Numbered from the stretch's first letter, positions 1-5,888 are shown. The stretch is 6,805 nt of DNA from Pseudomonadota bacterium (GCA_023451915.1 JAEXXS010000391.1:1-6805), one strand, 5' to 3'. The notes: a model not told the origin generated them from the sequence alone. Numbers and translations are program-made.

Positions 1-4
1 TAAG

Positions 5-81
5 TGGTGATCCCGACTGGATTCGAACCAGTGGCCTACAGATTAGGAATCTGTCGCTCTATCCTACTGAGCTACGGGACC
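5..81 (-). tRNA. tRNA-Arg (anticodon CCT, reads AGG)
   Basis: Read on the minus strand, the segment folds as a standard tRNA. The 7-bp acceptor stem GGTCCCG pairs with CGGGATC (one G-T wobble), followed by an A discriminator and an encoded CCA at 7-5. The T arm carries the canonical GGTTCGAATCC. The anticodon stem ACAGA/TCTGT encloses the loop TTCCTAA, which puts CCT at the anticodon positions, so it decodes the rare arginine codon AGG. Only 4 bases lie downstream in the window, so neither its terminator nor a possible integration junction at its 3' end can be seen. Upstream, its 5' end is only 9 bp from a palindromic repeat, so its promoter must lie in or beyond that repeat. Identity is very secure. 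Confidence 0.97.
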
Positions 82-90
82 GACCGTTAA

Positions 91-190
91 AGCATTTCCA
101 GCAAAACTGCGTAGCGGTTTTGCGTAGAATAATACTTCGTAACAAACAGATAGAGCGGTTCCACGATTCCGTATTAACGGAACCGCTCTA
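91..190 (+). repeat. Bru-RS-like palindromic repeat, copy 1
   Basis: This 100-bp non-coding element recurs at 2890-2990 in the same orientation. By hand alignment the two differ at about 12 positions plus one single-base gap. It has two hairpins. The first pairs GCAAAAC (101-107) with GTTTTGC (117-123). The second pairs TAGAGCGGTTCC (151-162) with GGAACCGCTCTA (179-190), a perfect 12-bp stem with a 16-nt loop. Length, structure and the TAGAGCGGTTC core fit the Bru-RS1/Bru-RS2 repeats described in Brucella, which are reported insertion sites for IS711. The family name is from memory; the repeat itself is seen directly. No ORF or target-site duplication is evident. It lies 9 bp upstream of the tRNA-Arg gene. 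Confidence 0.85.
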
Positions 191-265
191 GACCATCCGC
201 TTTTGCCAGCGATGCCAGCATGTTCGGATGTTTTCGACACATACTGGGTTTCACGGCGGTAGCCA

Positions 266-284
266 ACCCCGCAAAAAGCGGGGT
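266..284 (-). terminator. Hairpin downstream of the M20 hydrolase gene, possible terminator
   Basis: ACCCCGC (266-272) and GCGGGGT (278-284) form a perfect 7-bp GC-rich stem with a 5-nt loop, 29 bp past the hydrolase stop codon. Its position fits a transcription end for that minus-strand gene. However, the minus-strand sequence after the stem is not T-rich, so a classic intrinsic terminator is not supported; it may instead protect the 3' end or act with Rho. The rest of 191-313 holds only a weak 6-bp inverted repeat (CATCCG 194-199, CGGATG 225-230). Confidence 0.35.
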
Positions 285-313
285 AGGCGGATTTTCTCAA
301 CTTTGGCGTGGCG

Positions 314-1477
314 TCAGGCGGCGAGCGCCGTTTCGGCCACCGCCACAAAATAGCTGACACCATAGGGAATGGCGTCATCGTTGAAATCATAGGCCGGGTG
401 ATGCAGGCCCGGCGTATCGCCGTTGCCGATAAAGATATAGGCGCCGGGGCGAGCTTCCAGCATGTAGGAAAAATCTTCCGCCGCCATCATCGGCTCGACA
501 TTGCCATTGACCTTTCCTTCGCCAGCAACGCCGGTGGCGATGCGTTCGGCAAATTCCGTCTGTGCATCGTGATTGAAGGTGACCGGATAATTGTTCTTGT
601 AGCGCACGGTGATTTCTGCGCCCGTGGCAGCGGCGATGCCGGCGGCCACTTCACGGATACGGCGTTCAGCAAAAGCGCGGGTTTCCTTTTGCAATGTGCG
701 CACGGTGCCCGACAGCGTCGCCTTTTCCGGGATCACATTGTAGGCTTCGCCCGCGATGAATTTCGTGACTGAAATGACGAGCGAATCCAGCGGATCAGTA
801 TTGCGCGAGACAATGCCCTGCAAGGCGATCATCAGCTGCGAACCGGCAAGGATCGGATCGATGGTGCGATGCGGCTGCGCCGCATGTCCGCCGCGTCCGC
901 CGACGAAAAGATCGAATTCGTCGGTTGCGGCCATGATCGGCCCCTTGCACATGGCAAACTGGCCGACCGGCAGGCCCGGCATGTTATGCACGCCGTAGAC
1001 TTCCGAAATGCCGTAGCGATCCATCACCCCGTCTTCGACCATGGCAAGCCCGCCCGCGCCGCCTTCTTCGGCAGGCTGGAACAGCAACGCGACCGAGCCG
1101 CGGAAGTTGCGTGTCTCGCTCAGATATTGCGCAGCGCCCAGCAGCATGGACGTGTGTCCGTCATGGCCGCAGGAATGCGCCTTGCCCGGATTGCGCGACT
1201 CCCATTCGACGCCGCTGGTCTCGGTAATCGGCAAAGCGTCCATGTCGGCGCGCAGGCCGATGGCCGGGCCGTCGCCATGGCGGCCCTTGATGATGCCGAC
1301 GACGCCGGAGCGGCCGACGCCGGTTTCCACATGGTCGCAGCCGAAAGCTTTCAGCTTTTCCGCGACGAAATTTGCAGTGTCATGCACGTCGTAGAGCAGT
1401 TCGGGATTCTGGTGAAGCTGGCGACGCCAACCGGCGATTTCCGCCTGCGTTTCTACGGCACGATTAAGCACTGGCAT
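314..1477 (-). CDS. M20D-family metallo-amidohydrolase (aminoacylase/hippurate-hydrolase type)
   Basis: The 387-residue cytoplasmic protein belongs to the M20D amidohydrolases, binuclear-metal enzymes that remove acyl groups from N-acyl amino acids or related conjugates. Visible family motifs in order: WRRQLHQNPEL (17-27), LRADMDALPITE with D78, HSCGHDGH (101-108) with metal-binding C103 and H105, QPAEEGGAGG with the catalytic and ligand glutamates E137/E138, H164 in YGVHNMPG, GGRGGHAAQPH (193-203) in the lid/dimerisation domain, MAAEDF with E334, and GLHHPAYDF with a metal-binding His at 359 or 360. All key residues are present, so it should be active. The exact substrate cannot be told from sequence. 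The start at 1477 gives the normal family N-terminus and has GGGAG 10 nt upstream; the open frame continues upstream for 124 codons but that part shows no family resemblance and overlaps the divergent gene. There is no signal peptide. It is monocistronic as far as visible. Confidence 0.93.
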   Translation of the reverse strand: MPVLNRAVETQAEIAGWRRQLHQNPELLYDVHDTANFVAEKLKAFGCDHVETGVGRSGVVGIIKGRHGDGPAIGLRADMDALPITETSGVEWESRNPGKAHSCGHDGHTSMLLGAAQYLSETRNFRGSVALLFQPAEEGGAGGLAMVEDGVMDRYGISEVYGVHNMPGLPVGQFAMCKGPIMAATDEFDLFVGGRGGHAAQPHRTIDPILAGSQLMIALQGIVSRNTDPLDSLVISVTKFIAGEAYNVIPEKATLSGTVRTLQKETRAFAERRIREVAAGIAAATGAEITVRYKNNYPVTFNHDAQTEFAERIATGVAGEGKVNGNVEPMMAAEDFSYMLEARPGAYIFIGNGDTPGLHHPAYDFNDDAIPYGVSYFVAVAETALAA

Positions 1478-1517
1478 TTCGGAGAGGCTCCCGTATGGGT
1501 CAGTATGGGCATGGGTA

Positions 1518-1613
1518 TCAGGTGTGATTTGAAGGAAACAGGATATGACGTTTCGGTGAAATCCGGCAATCCCTGTTTGCCTTTTCCTCGCCACATGGCA
1601 TAGATAAGAGCAA
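1518..1613 (-). CDS. Candidate 31-codon leader ORF (TTG start), unproven
   Basis: The divergent intergenic region holds, on the minus strand, the only textbook Shine-Dalgarno sequence in the neighbourhood: AAGGAGG (1627-1621), 7 nt before a TTG codon (1613-1611). The frame runs 31 codons to a TGA at 1520-1518, 40 nt before the hydrolase ATG. The product would start LLSMPCGEEKANRD and resembles nothing I know; it has no membrane segment. It could be a small upstream ORF affecting hydrolase expression, or a chance match. A competing reading is that the purine run is incidental in a leader RNA. No clear sigma-70 promoter was found for either divergent gene in 1478-1739. Confidence 0.2.
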   Translation of the reverse strand: MLLSMPCGEEKANRDCRISPKRHILFPSNHT

Positions 1614-1739
1614 CGCAAATCCTCCTTATATGACCGTATGTGTCGTGTGTCGCCCTGATGGCGATTTGGAACCATTGAATTGAGCCGTGCAAACGGAGAC
1701 CCGCAGACGTTGCGGGCCATTATTGATTGGAACTGCGCA

Positions 1740-2855
1740 ATGTTGTCGAAGTCGTTGAAAATCCTGGTTGCTGCCGCAGCAATGGCTGGCACGGCGATGG
1801 GAGCGGCGCTGGCCAATCCGTCAATCGCCGTCGATGTTGCAACCGGCAAGGTTTACGCCCAAAAGGACGCGTTCCAGCGCTGGTATCCGGCTTCGCTCAC
1901 CAAGCTGATGACGACCTATGTCACGTTTCGCGCGCTCCAGTCCGGTCGTATGACGCTGGAATCGCCGGTGCCGATGACGGTTCGCGCCGCCAAGGAACCG
2001 CCGAGCAAGATGGGCTATAAGCCCGGCTCCGTGATGACGCTCGATACCGCGCTGAAGATCATGCTCGTCAAATCGGCCAATGACGTTGCCGTCGCTGTCG
2101 GAGAGGCAGTCGGCGGCAGCGAGGCTGGCTTCGTACAGCTCATGAATGCGGAGGCGCAGCGCCTTGGCATGGTCGGCTCGCATTTCGCCAATCCGAACGG
2201 TCTGCACGATCCGAACAATTATACCACCGCGCGCGATCTGGCGGTTCTCGCCGTGCAGCTTCGCCGTGAATTTCCGCAATATGCGCATTATTTCGCGACT
2301 GAGGCTATCGATCCGGGCGCAGGCAAGAAAGTTCAGGCCAATTACAACATCTTGCTTGGCCGTTATGACGGCGCTGATGGCATGAAGACCGGTTTCGTCT
2401 GTGCGTCGGGCTTCAATCTGGCCGGTTCCGCAACGCGCAACGGTCGCACAGTGCTTGCCATCGTGCTTGGCGCGGATCGTCAGGAAACGCGTGCGGTGCA
2501 AGCGGCGCAGCTGATGACCGATGCCTTCCGGGATAACACGTCCGGCGGTGCAACGCTGGCCACGCTGCGGCCAACCGCAGGCGGCAATCTCAATGAGGCT
2601 GTCGATATGCGCAAGGCGATTTGCAGCCAGCAGGCCATGGCCGACCGTTGGGACGGTCGCGATGTCGAAGGCAAGCTGAAGATCAACTCGCCCTATATTC
2701 ACGCCATGGATCACGATCCGGTCGCCGTGCAGGTTGGACTTGTTTCCGAGCCGGGCCCGGTCACCAAGGCAAGCCAGCTCCACATCTCGCAGGTGCCCGT
2801 GCCGATGCCGCGCCCGCAGCGCGCGGTCGGCGTGAAGACCACCGCGATCAACTGA
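1740..2855 (+). CDS. D-alanyl-D-alanine carboxypeptidase (low-molecular-weight PBP, S11 family)
   Basis: The 371-residue exported serine peptidase removes the terminal D-Ala from peptidoglycan pentapeptides, limiting DD-crosslinking. The three penicillin-binding signatures are intact: SLTK (52-55, nucleophile S52), SAN (112-114) and KTG (216-218). Spacing is as in the DacA/DacC/DacF group. The start at 1740 (ATG) gives a good signal peptide: a lysine-containing n-region, an Ala-rich core and a probable cut after ALA-25. SD-like TTGGA lies about 8 nt upstream. An in-frame TTG at 1680 would add 20 residues ahead of the signal and is less likely. The C-terminal part (about 245-371) is proline-rich at the end and shows no obvious amphipathic membrane anchor or SPOR domain, so the mature enzyme may be soluble in the periplasm. 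It is divergent from the M20 gene and is followed 34 bp later by repeat copy 2, whose hairpin may end its transcript. Confidence 0.94.
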   Translation: MLSKSLKILVAAAAMAGTAMGAALANPSIAVDVATGKVYAQKDAFQRWYPASLTKLMTTYVTFRALQSGRMTLESPVPMTVRAAKEPPSKMGYKPGSVMTLDTALKIMLVKSANDVAVAVGEAVGGSEAGFVQLMNAEAQRLGMVGSHFANPNGLHDPNNYTTARDLAVLAVQLRREFPQYAHYFATEAIDPGAGKKVQANYNILLGRYDGADGMKTGFVCASGFNLAGSATRNGRTVLAIVLGADRQETRAVQAAQLMTDAFRDNTSGGATLATLRPTAGGNLNEAVDMRKAICSQQAMADRWDGRDVEGKLKINSPYIHAMDHDPVAVQVGLVSEPGPVTKASQLHISQVPVPMPRPQRAVGVKTTAIN

Positions 2856-2889
2856 TCCGCCACGAATTAGGTTGATGGGTCAGCCCCAG

Positions 2890-2990
2890 AGCATTTCCAG
2901 CAAAAGTGCGTAGCGGTTTTGCGTCGGATAATGCGTAAAAACAAATAGATAGAGCGGTTCTACGATTCCGTTTTAACCGGACCCGCTCTA
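2890..2990 (+). repeat. Bru-RS-like palindromic repeat, copy 2
   Basis: Second copy of the element at 91-190. The main stem pairs TAGAGCGGTTCT (2950-2961) with GGACCCGCTCTA (2979-2990) with one mismatch and one wobble. The small stem GCAAAAG (2900-2906)/GTTTTGC (2916-2922) has one mismatch. AGAGC at 2888-2892 and GCTCT at 2985-2989 give the copy short terminal inverted repeats, and the same hexamer TAGAGC recurs at the internal arm. It fills most of the 169-bp gap between the carboxypeptidase stop and the start of the COG0523 gene. GATAAT at 2927-2932 resembles a -10 box, but I see no matching -35. It shows slightly more decay in the stem than copy 1. Confidence 0.85.
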
Positions 2991-3024
2991 ACGTGTCGCG
3001 CCCTCAAAGTGTGAAGTGTTTATC

Positions 3025-4197
3025 ATGCCAAATCCTATTCCCGTCTCCGTGCTGACCGGCTTTCTGGGCTCCGGCAAGACGACGCTGCTCAACCGGCTTC
3101 TGAAGGATCCGGCCTTGAGCGATACCGCCGTCATCATCAATGAATTCGGCGAAGTGGGCATTGATCACCTGCTGGTCGAGCAGGCGAGCGAAGGCGTTAT
3201 CGAGCTTTCCGACGGTTGCCTCTGCTGTACGGTGCGCGGTGAACTGGTGGACACGCTGGCCGATCTGATCGACCGCTTGCAGACCGGGCGCATCAGGGCG
3301 CTGAAGCGGGTCATCATCGAAACCACCGGCCTTGCCGACCCGGCCCCGGTGCTGCATTCGATCATGGGGCATCCGGTGCTGATGCAGGCTTTCCGCCTCG
3401 ACGGCGTGCTCACGACCGTTGACGCGGTGAATGGCATGGCGACGCTCGACAATCATGAGGAAGCGGTCAAGCAGGCGGCGATGGCCGACCGTATCATCCT
3501 GACCAAGTCGGATTTGCCGGAAGCGCAAGCGGGCCTGCAAGCGCTGAGAGCACGGTTGCGGGCGCTCAATCCGGGTGCGGAAATTCTGACCGCAGGCGAT
3601 GAGCGCACCGGCTTTGCGGCTTTGTTCGAATGCGGATTATACAATCCCGAGAGCAAAACGGCGGATGTGCAGCGCTGGCTCAAGGCCGAAGCCTATGAGC
3701 ATGATGACCATCATGATCACGATCATGGGCATCATCATGGTCACGGGCACGACCATGACCATGTTTGCGGCCCGGATTGCGGCCATGATCATCATCATGC
3801 GCATCATCACCATCATGACGATGCCATCCGCTCGTTTTCACTGCGGCACGATGCGCCTATTCCGCTTTCGACCTTCGATATGTTTCTCGATCTGTTGCGT
3901 TCCACCCATGGCGAGAAGCTGCTGCGCGTCAAGGGTATCGTCCAGATCGCCGAAGACCCGGAGCGTCCGGTGGTGATCCACGGCGTGCAGAAGATTTTCC
4001 ATCCGCCAGCGCGCCTGCCGGAATGGCCGCAGGGCGAAAAGCAGACGCTTCTTGTGATGATCGTGAAGGACCTGCCGGAAAGCTATGTGCGGGAATTGTT
4101 CGATGCGTTTCTGGAACGTCCAAGCCTTGATAGGCCGGATCGCGCCGCGCTGATGGAAAATCCGCTGGCAATACCGGGCTTTTCACCCAAACATTGA
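3025..4197 (+). CDS. COG0523/CobW-like GTP-binding metallochaperone with His-rich segment
   Basis: The 390-residue cytoplasmic protein is a G3E-family P-loop GTPase of the COG0523 group, proteins that deliver metal, often zinc, to client enzymes using GTP. Seen in order: Walker A GFLGSGKT (12-19); the group's hallmark metal site CLCC (65-68); the Walker B region ETTGLADP (99-106); the guanine-specificity motif as TKSD (160-163); a histidine-rich segment at 226-264 with 21 His in 39 residues, interrupted by CGPDCG; and a CobW C-terminal domain from about 285, with RVKG and HGVQ motifs. The segment separates the GTPase and C-terminal domains, as in other His-rich members. It need not be the cobalamin-pathway CobW: no cobalamin gene is nearby. 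ATG at 3025 was chosen; a GTG at 3016 is in frame but adds only three residues. The SD is weak (GAAG about 8 nt upstream). I found no convincing Zur box upstream. Confidence 0.93.
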   Translation: MPNPIPVSVLTGFLGSGKTTLLNRLLKDPALSDTAVIINEFGEVGIDHLLVEQASEGVIELSDGCLCCTVRGELVDTLADLIDRLQTGRIRALKRVIIETTGLADPAPVLHSIMGHPVLMQAFRLDGVLTTVDAVNGMATLDNHEEAVKQAAMADRIILTKSDLPEAQAGLQALRARLRALNPGAEILTAGDERTGFAALFECGLYNPESKTADVQRWLKAEAYEHDDHHDHDHGHHHGHGHDHDHVCGPDCGHDHHHAHHHHHDDAIRSFSLRHDAPIPLSTFDMFLDLLRSTHGEKLLRVKGIVQIAEDPERPVVIHGVQKIFHPPARLPEWPQGEKQTLLVMIVKDLPESYVRELFDAFLERPSLDRPDRAALMENPLAIPGFSPKH

Positions 4198-4209
4198 GTT
4201 TTATTTTTT
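4169..4209 (+). terminator. Weak hairpin plus T-rich tract at the end of the COG0523 gene
   Basis: An imperfect stem (CAAT 4169-4172 with ATTG 4193-4196, and GGG 4176-4178 with CCC 4186-4188) is followed by TTTTATTTTTT (4199-4209). The T tract is good but the stem is poor, and the tract also encodes the last lysines and stop of the convergent gene. It may be a marginal terminator for the plus-strand transcript. Confidence 0.25.
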
Positions 4210-4461
4210 CCGGATCAGGAAACGCTGCACGGTTTCAAAGCGCTCATGTTCAATGAGCGCATGGCCTTCCTGCGCGCAGAAATGCGGCAGGTCGATACCG
4301 GAAAGCGGATCGGTCGCCTCCACCCAGAGCTCTGCGCCGCTTGGCATTTTTTCCAGACGATGACGGGTTTTTAAAACCGGAAGGGGGCATTTCAGCCCCC
4401 TCAAGTCGTAAACGGGAATTTGCGCCTCTGCAGAGGTCAGTTGCCGACGATCTTCCACCAA
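4201..4461 (-). CDS. TusA-family sulfur-carrier protein (SirA/TusA/YeeD-like)
   Basis: Small cytoplasmic sulfur-transfer protein of up to 86 residues. The family signature DLRGLKCPLPVLK (19-31) contains the CPxP motif with the persulfide-carrying C25. The remainder fits the TusA fold and ends in RFLIRKK, like the C-terminus of E. coli TusA; a second cysteine (C62) sits in LPHFC. In E. coli TusA passes sulfur from IscS towards 2-thiouridine in tRNA and towards molybdenum cofactor, but many alphaproteobacteria lack TusBCDE, so the acceptor here is unknown. No ATG is available: the best starts are TTG at 4461 or GTG at 4458, both inside the end of the upstream lipoprotein gene, giving a 19- to 25-nt overlap and probable translational coupling. 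Its stop lies 3 bp from the stop of the convergent COG0523 gene. Confidence 0.88.
   Translation of the reverse strand: MVEDRRQLTSAEAQIPVYDLRGLKCPLPVLKTRHRLEKMPSGAELWVEATDPLSGIDLPHFCAQEGHALIEHERFETVQRFLIRKK
4382..4401 (-). other. Strong hairpin over the CPxP codon of the TusA-family gene
   Basis: AGGGGGC and GCCCCCT form a perfect 7-bp stem with a 6-nt loop. On the minus strand it is followed by TCCGGTTTTAAAAACC, so it resembles a weak intrinsic terminator placed about 35 nt after the stop of the lipoprotein gene but inside the next reading frame. The stem encodes the RGLKCPL residues, so it may be only a by-product of the conserved protein motif. Confidence 0.35.
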
Positions 4462-5684
4462 GGTTTTTTCGCTTCCGGTGCAGCCACAGGTGCGGGCTGA
4501 TCGATATTCTGGGCAACCGTGCTGCCGGTCGTGACCGGCGAAACGTCGGCAGACATTACAGCGTTCTGGGCAGGGTTCTGCTGCGGCGTCGGTACAGAAG
4601 CCGTCACAGGAGCAGATACTGGGGCCGCAGCTGGTGCTGCAACCGGACCCGTTGCGGCAATTGCGGTCGCCGGCTGAGCAAGCGCGGGCGTTACAGGACG
4701 GATATCCGGCGCGCCGGCCTTTTCAGCCGAGGACGGCGTGAGCGAAGGTGGTTCACGCGTTACCTTTTCGCCGCGGGCGCGGGCAGCGCTCCAGGCCGAA
4801 ACGAGCTTGGCTTCGGTCAGGCCCTGGATCGAAGGCGCAGGCGCCTTCTGCGAAGCGCTGAAGGCGCTCTGGAAAGTCTTTTCATAAGAGGCGTAGGCTG
4901 TCGACATCGCGTCGGTGTTGGCCGATGGCGGGCAGGCATCCGTTGCCGAAAGAGGCTTACCGTCTGGCGAGGCGACATTGAACACGTAGCGCTTCTCGCA
5001 AACATCGACCTTTGGCGGAACCTTGGTCACTTCGAAGGCGTCATAGCCCTGCTTCAGCATCTTCCAGAAGCCGTAATTCGGGTCGCTCTTGTAGCGCGCC
5101 ATATTGGCGTTCGTCATGCGGAACGGGAAGGCCTGAATCTGGAAGTCGCGCTGGCCGCCCTTGAAGGCGTCGCGTCCGAAAGCGTAGATTTCAGAGACGC
5201 TCTCATCGGTCATCGAATAGCAGCCCGACGAGGAGCATGCGCCATGCACCATCAGGTTCTGGCCCGTGCGCCCATTGGCGCGGTCATAGGCGTTGGGGAA
5301 ACCGATGTTGAAGGCGAGATAATAATTGGATTTCGGGTTCATCTGCGTCGGGTGGACGGTATAGAAACCCTCCGGCGCCTGACGGTCGCCCTCGATATAT
5401 TTCGGTCCGAGCTTGCCAGACCATTTGCAGATTTCATAAGAGGCAATCTGGTCGTATTTACCGTTATTCTTCTGCTTCCAAACTTCGAGAACGCCTTCTT
5501 CCTTGAAGATTCTGACCAGAATCGGCGAGGTACGGGTCATCCCCTTCGCCTTCATCTTGGTGACGATCTTCGCGGGAAGCGGCTTTTCAGCGCGCAAGCT
5601 CAGGTCGGATACGGACGAGCCCTGACACCCCGCAAGAAGTGCGGTTGCCATGACGGTGCCAAGTATTGCGGTTCTGATCTTCAT
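4437..5684 (-). CDS. YafK/DpaA-type L,D-transpeptidase-fold lipoprotein
   Basis: The 415-residue envelope protein has a lipoprotein signal: MKIRT n-region, hydrophobic core and lipobox LLAGC with lipidated C20. The residue after Cys is Gln, not Asp, so there is no simple inner-membrane retention signal and outer-membrane sorting is plausible. The YkuD-fold domain spans about 45-185 and includes KWSGKLGPKYIEGDRQAPEG, then H147 and catalytic C155 in HGACSSSGCYSM. These motifs match the COG3034/YafK branch rather than classical Ldt enzymes. E. coli YafK (DpaA/LdtF) cleaves the bond between Braun lipoprotein and peptidoglycan. From about residue 278 a long Pro/Ala/Thr-rich, probably disordered tail ends in KKPWWKIVGN (406-415). 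I found no convincing SD or promoter; the start is fixed by the signal peptide. It overlaps the TusA-family gene. Fold and lipoprotein nature are secure; the reaction direction is inferred. Confidence 0.9.
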   Translation of the reverse strand: MKIRTAILGTVMATALLAGCQGSSVSDLSLRAEKPLPAKIVTKMKAKGMTRTSPILVRIFKEEGVLEVWKQKNNGKYDQIASYEICKWSGKLGPKYIEGDRQAPEGFYTVHPTQMNPKSNYYLAFNIGFPNAYDRANGRTGQNLMVHGACSSSGCYSMTDESVSEIYAFGRDAFKGGQRDFQIQAFPFRMTNANMARYKSDPNYGFWKMLKQGYDAFEVTKVPPKVDVCEKRYVFNVASPDGKPLSATDACPPSANTDAMSTAYASYEKTFQSAFSASQKAPAPSIQGLTEAKLVSAWSAARARGEKVTREPPSLTPSSAEKAGAPDIRPVTPALAQPATAIAATGPVAAPAAAPVSAPVTASVPTPQQNPAQNAVMSADVSPVTTGSTVAQNIDQPAPVAAPEAKKPWWKIVGN

Positions 5685-5834
5685 ATCGCATCGAGTTTGT
5701 TAGAACGGGGCAAGAGACGATTTCCTGCAGGGTGATTTTGACAACCAAACCTTACGGTATCGTTTACAAATCCTTGCCTGGATAGCTAAAAATTAACGCG
5801 ACGGCAATATGGCGGAAATGACGTGAAGATGCAA

Positions 5835-5861
5835 ATCCGGGATGTGAAGAAGATCCCGGAT
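5835..5861 (-). terminator. Perfect 9-bp hairpin downstream of accA, probable terminator
   Basis: ATCCGGGAT (5835-5843) and ATCCCGGAT (5853-5861) form a perfect 9-bp stem with a 9-nt loop, 27 bp past the accA stop. On the minus strand it is followed by TTGCATCTTC, only moderately T-rich, and preceded by a TTTTT run. It is well placed to end the accA transcript. The rest of the 5685-5888 gap must carry the promoter of the lipoprotein gene, but I see no clear consensus pair; a plus-strand TTGACA at 5738-5743 lacks a good -10. Confidence 0.55.
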
Positions 5862-5888
5862 CAAAAATGCCAAAACTGACAGGGCTTA

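Noticed and set aside
1..313. Genomic-island junction at the tRNA gene
   Set aside because: The tRNA 3' side is outside the window, and no integrase, attachment-site repeat or foreign-looking gene is present on the visible side.
1478..1849. Upstream extension of the M20 hydrolase by 124 residues
   Set aside because: The extension has no family resemblance, overlaps the divergent carboxypeptidase start and signal peptide, and the start at 1477 gives the usual N-terminus.
1821..2783. A 320-codon minus-strand open frame opposite the D-Ala carboxypeptidase gene
   Set aside because: It is antisense to a gene with all PBP motifs, its translation shows no recognisable domain, and long antisense frames are common in GC-rich coding DNA.
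3025..4197. Assignment of this gene as the cobalamin-biosynthesis CobW
   Set aside because: No cobalamin gene or riboswitch is nearby, and the COG0523 group is much broader than the cobalamin-pathway member.
4341..5735. A 464-codon plus-strand open frame opposite the lipoprotein and TusA-family genes
   Set aside because: The translation is arginine-rich and without domain resemblance, while the minus strand carries clear lipobox, YkuD and CPxP motifs.
5738..5766. Plus-strand TTGACA as a promoter for an antisense RNA toward accA
   Set aside because: No acceptable -10 hexamer occurs at 16-18 bp spacing, and nothing downstream on the plus strand needs a promoter.
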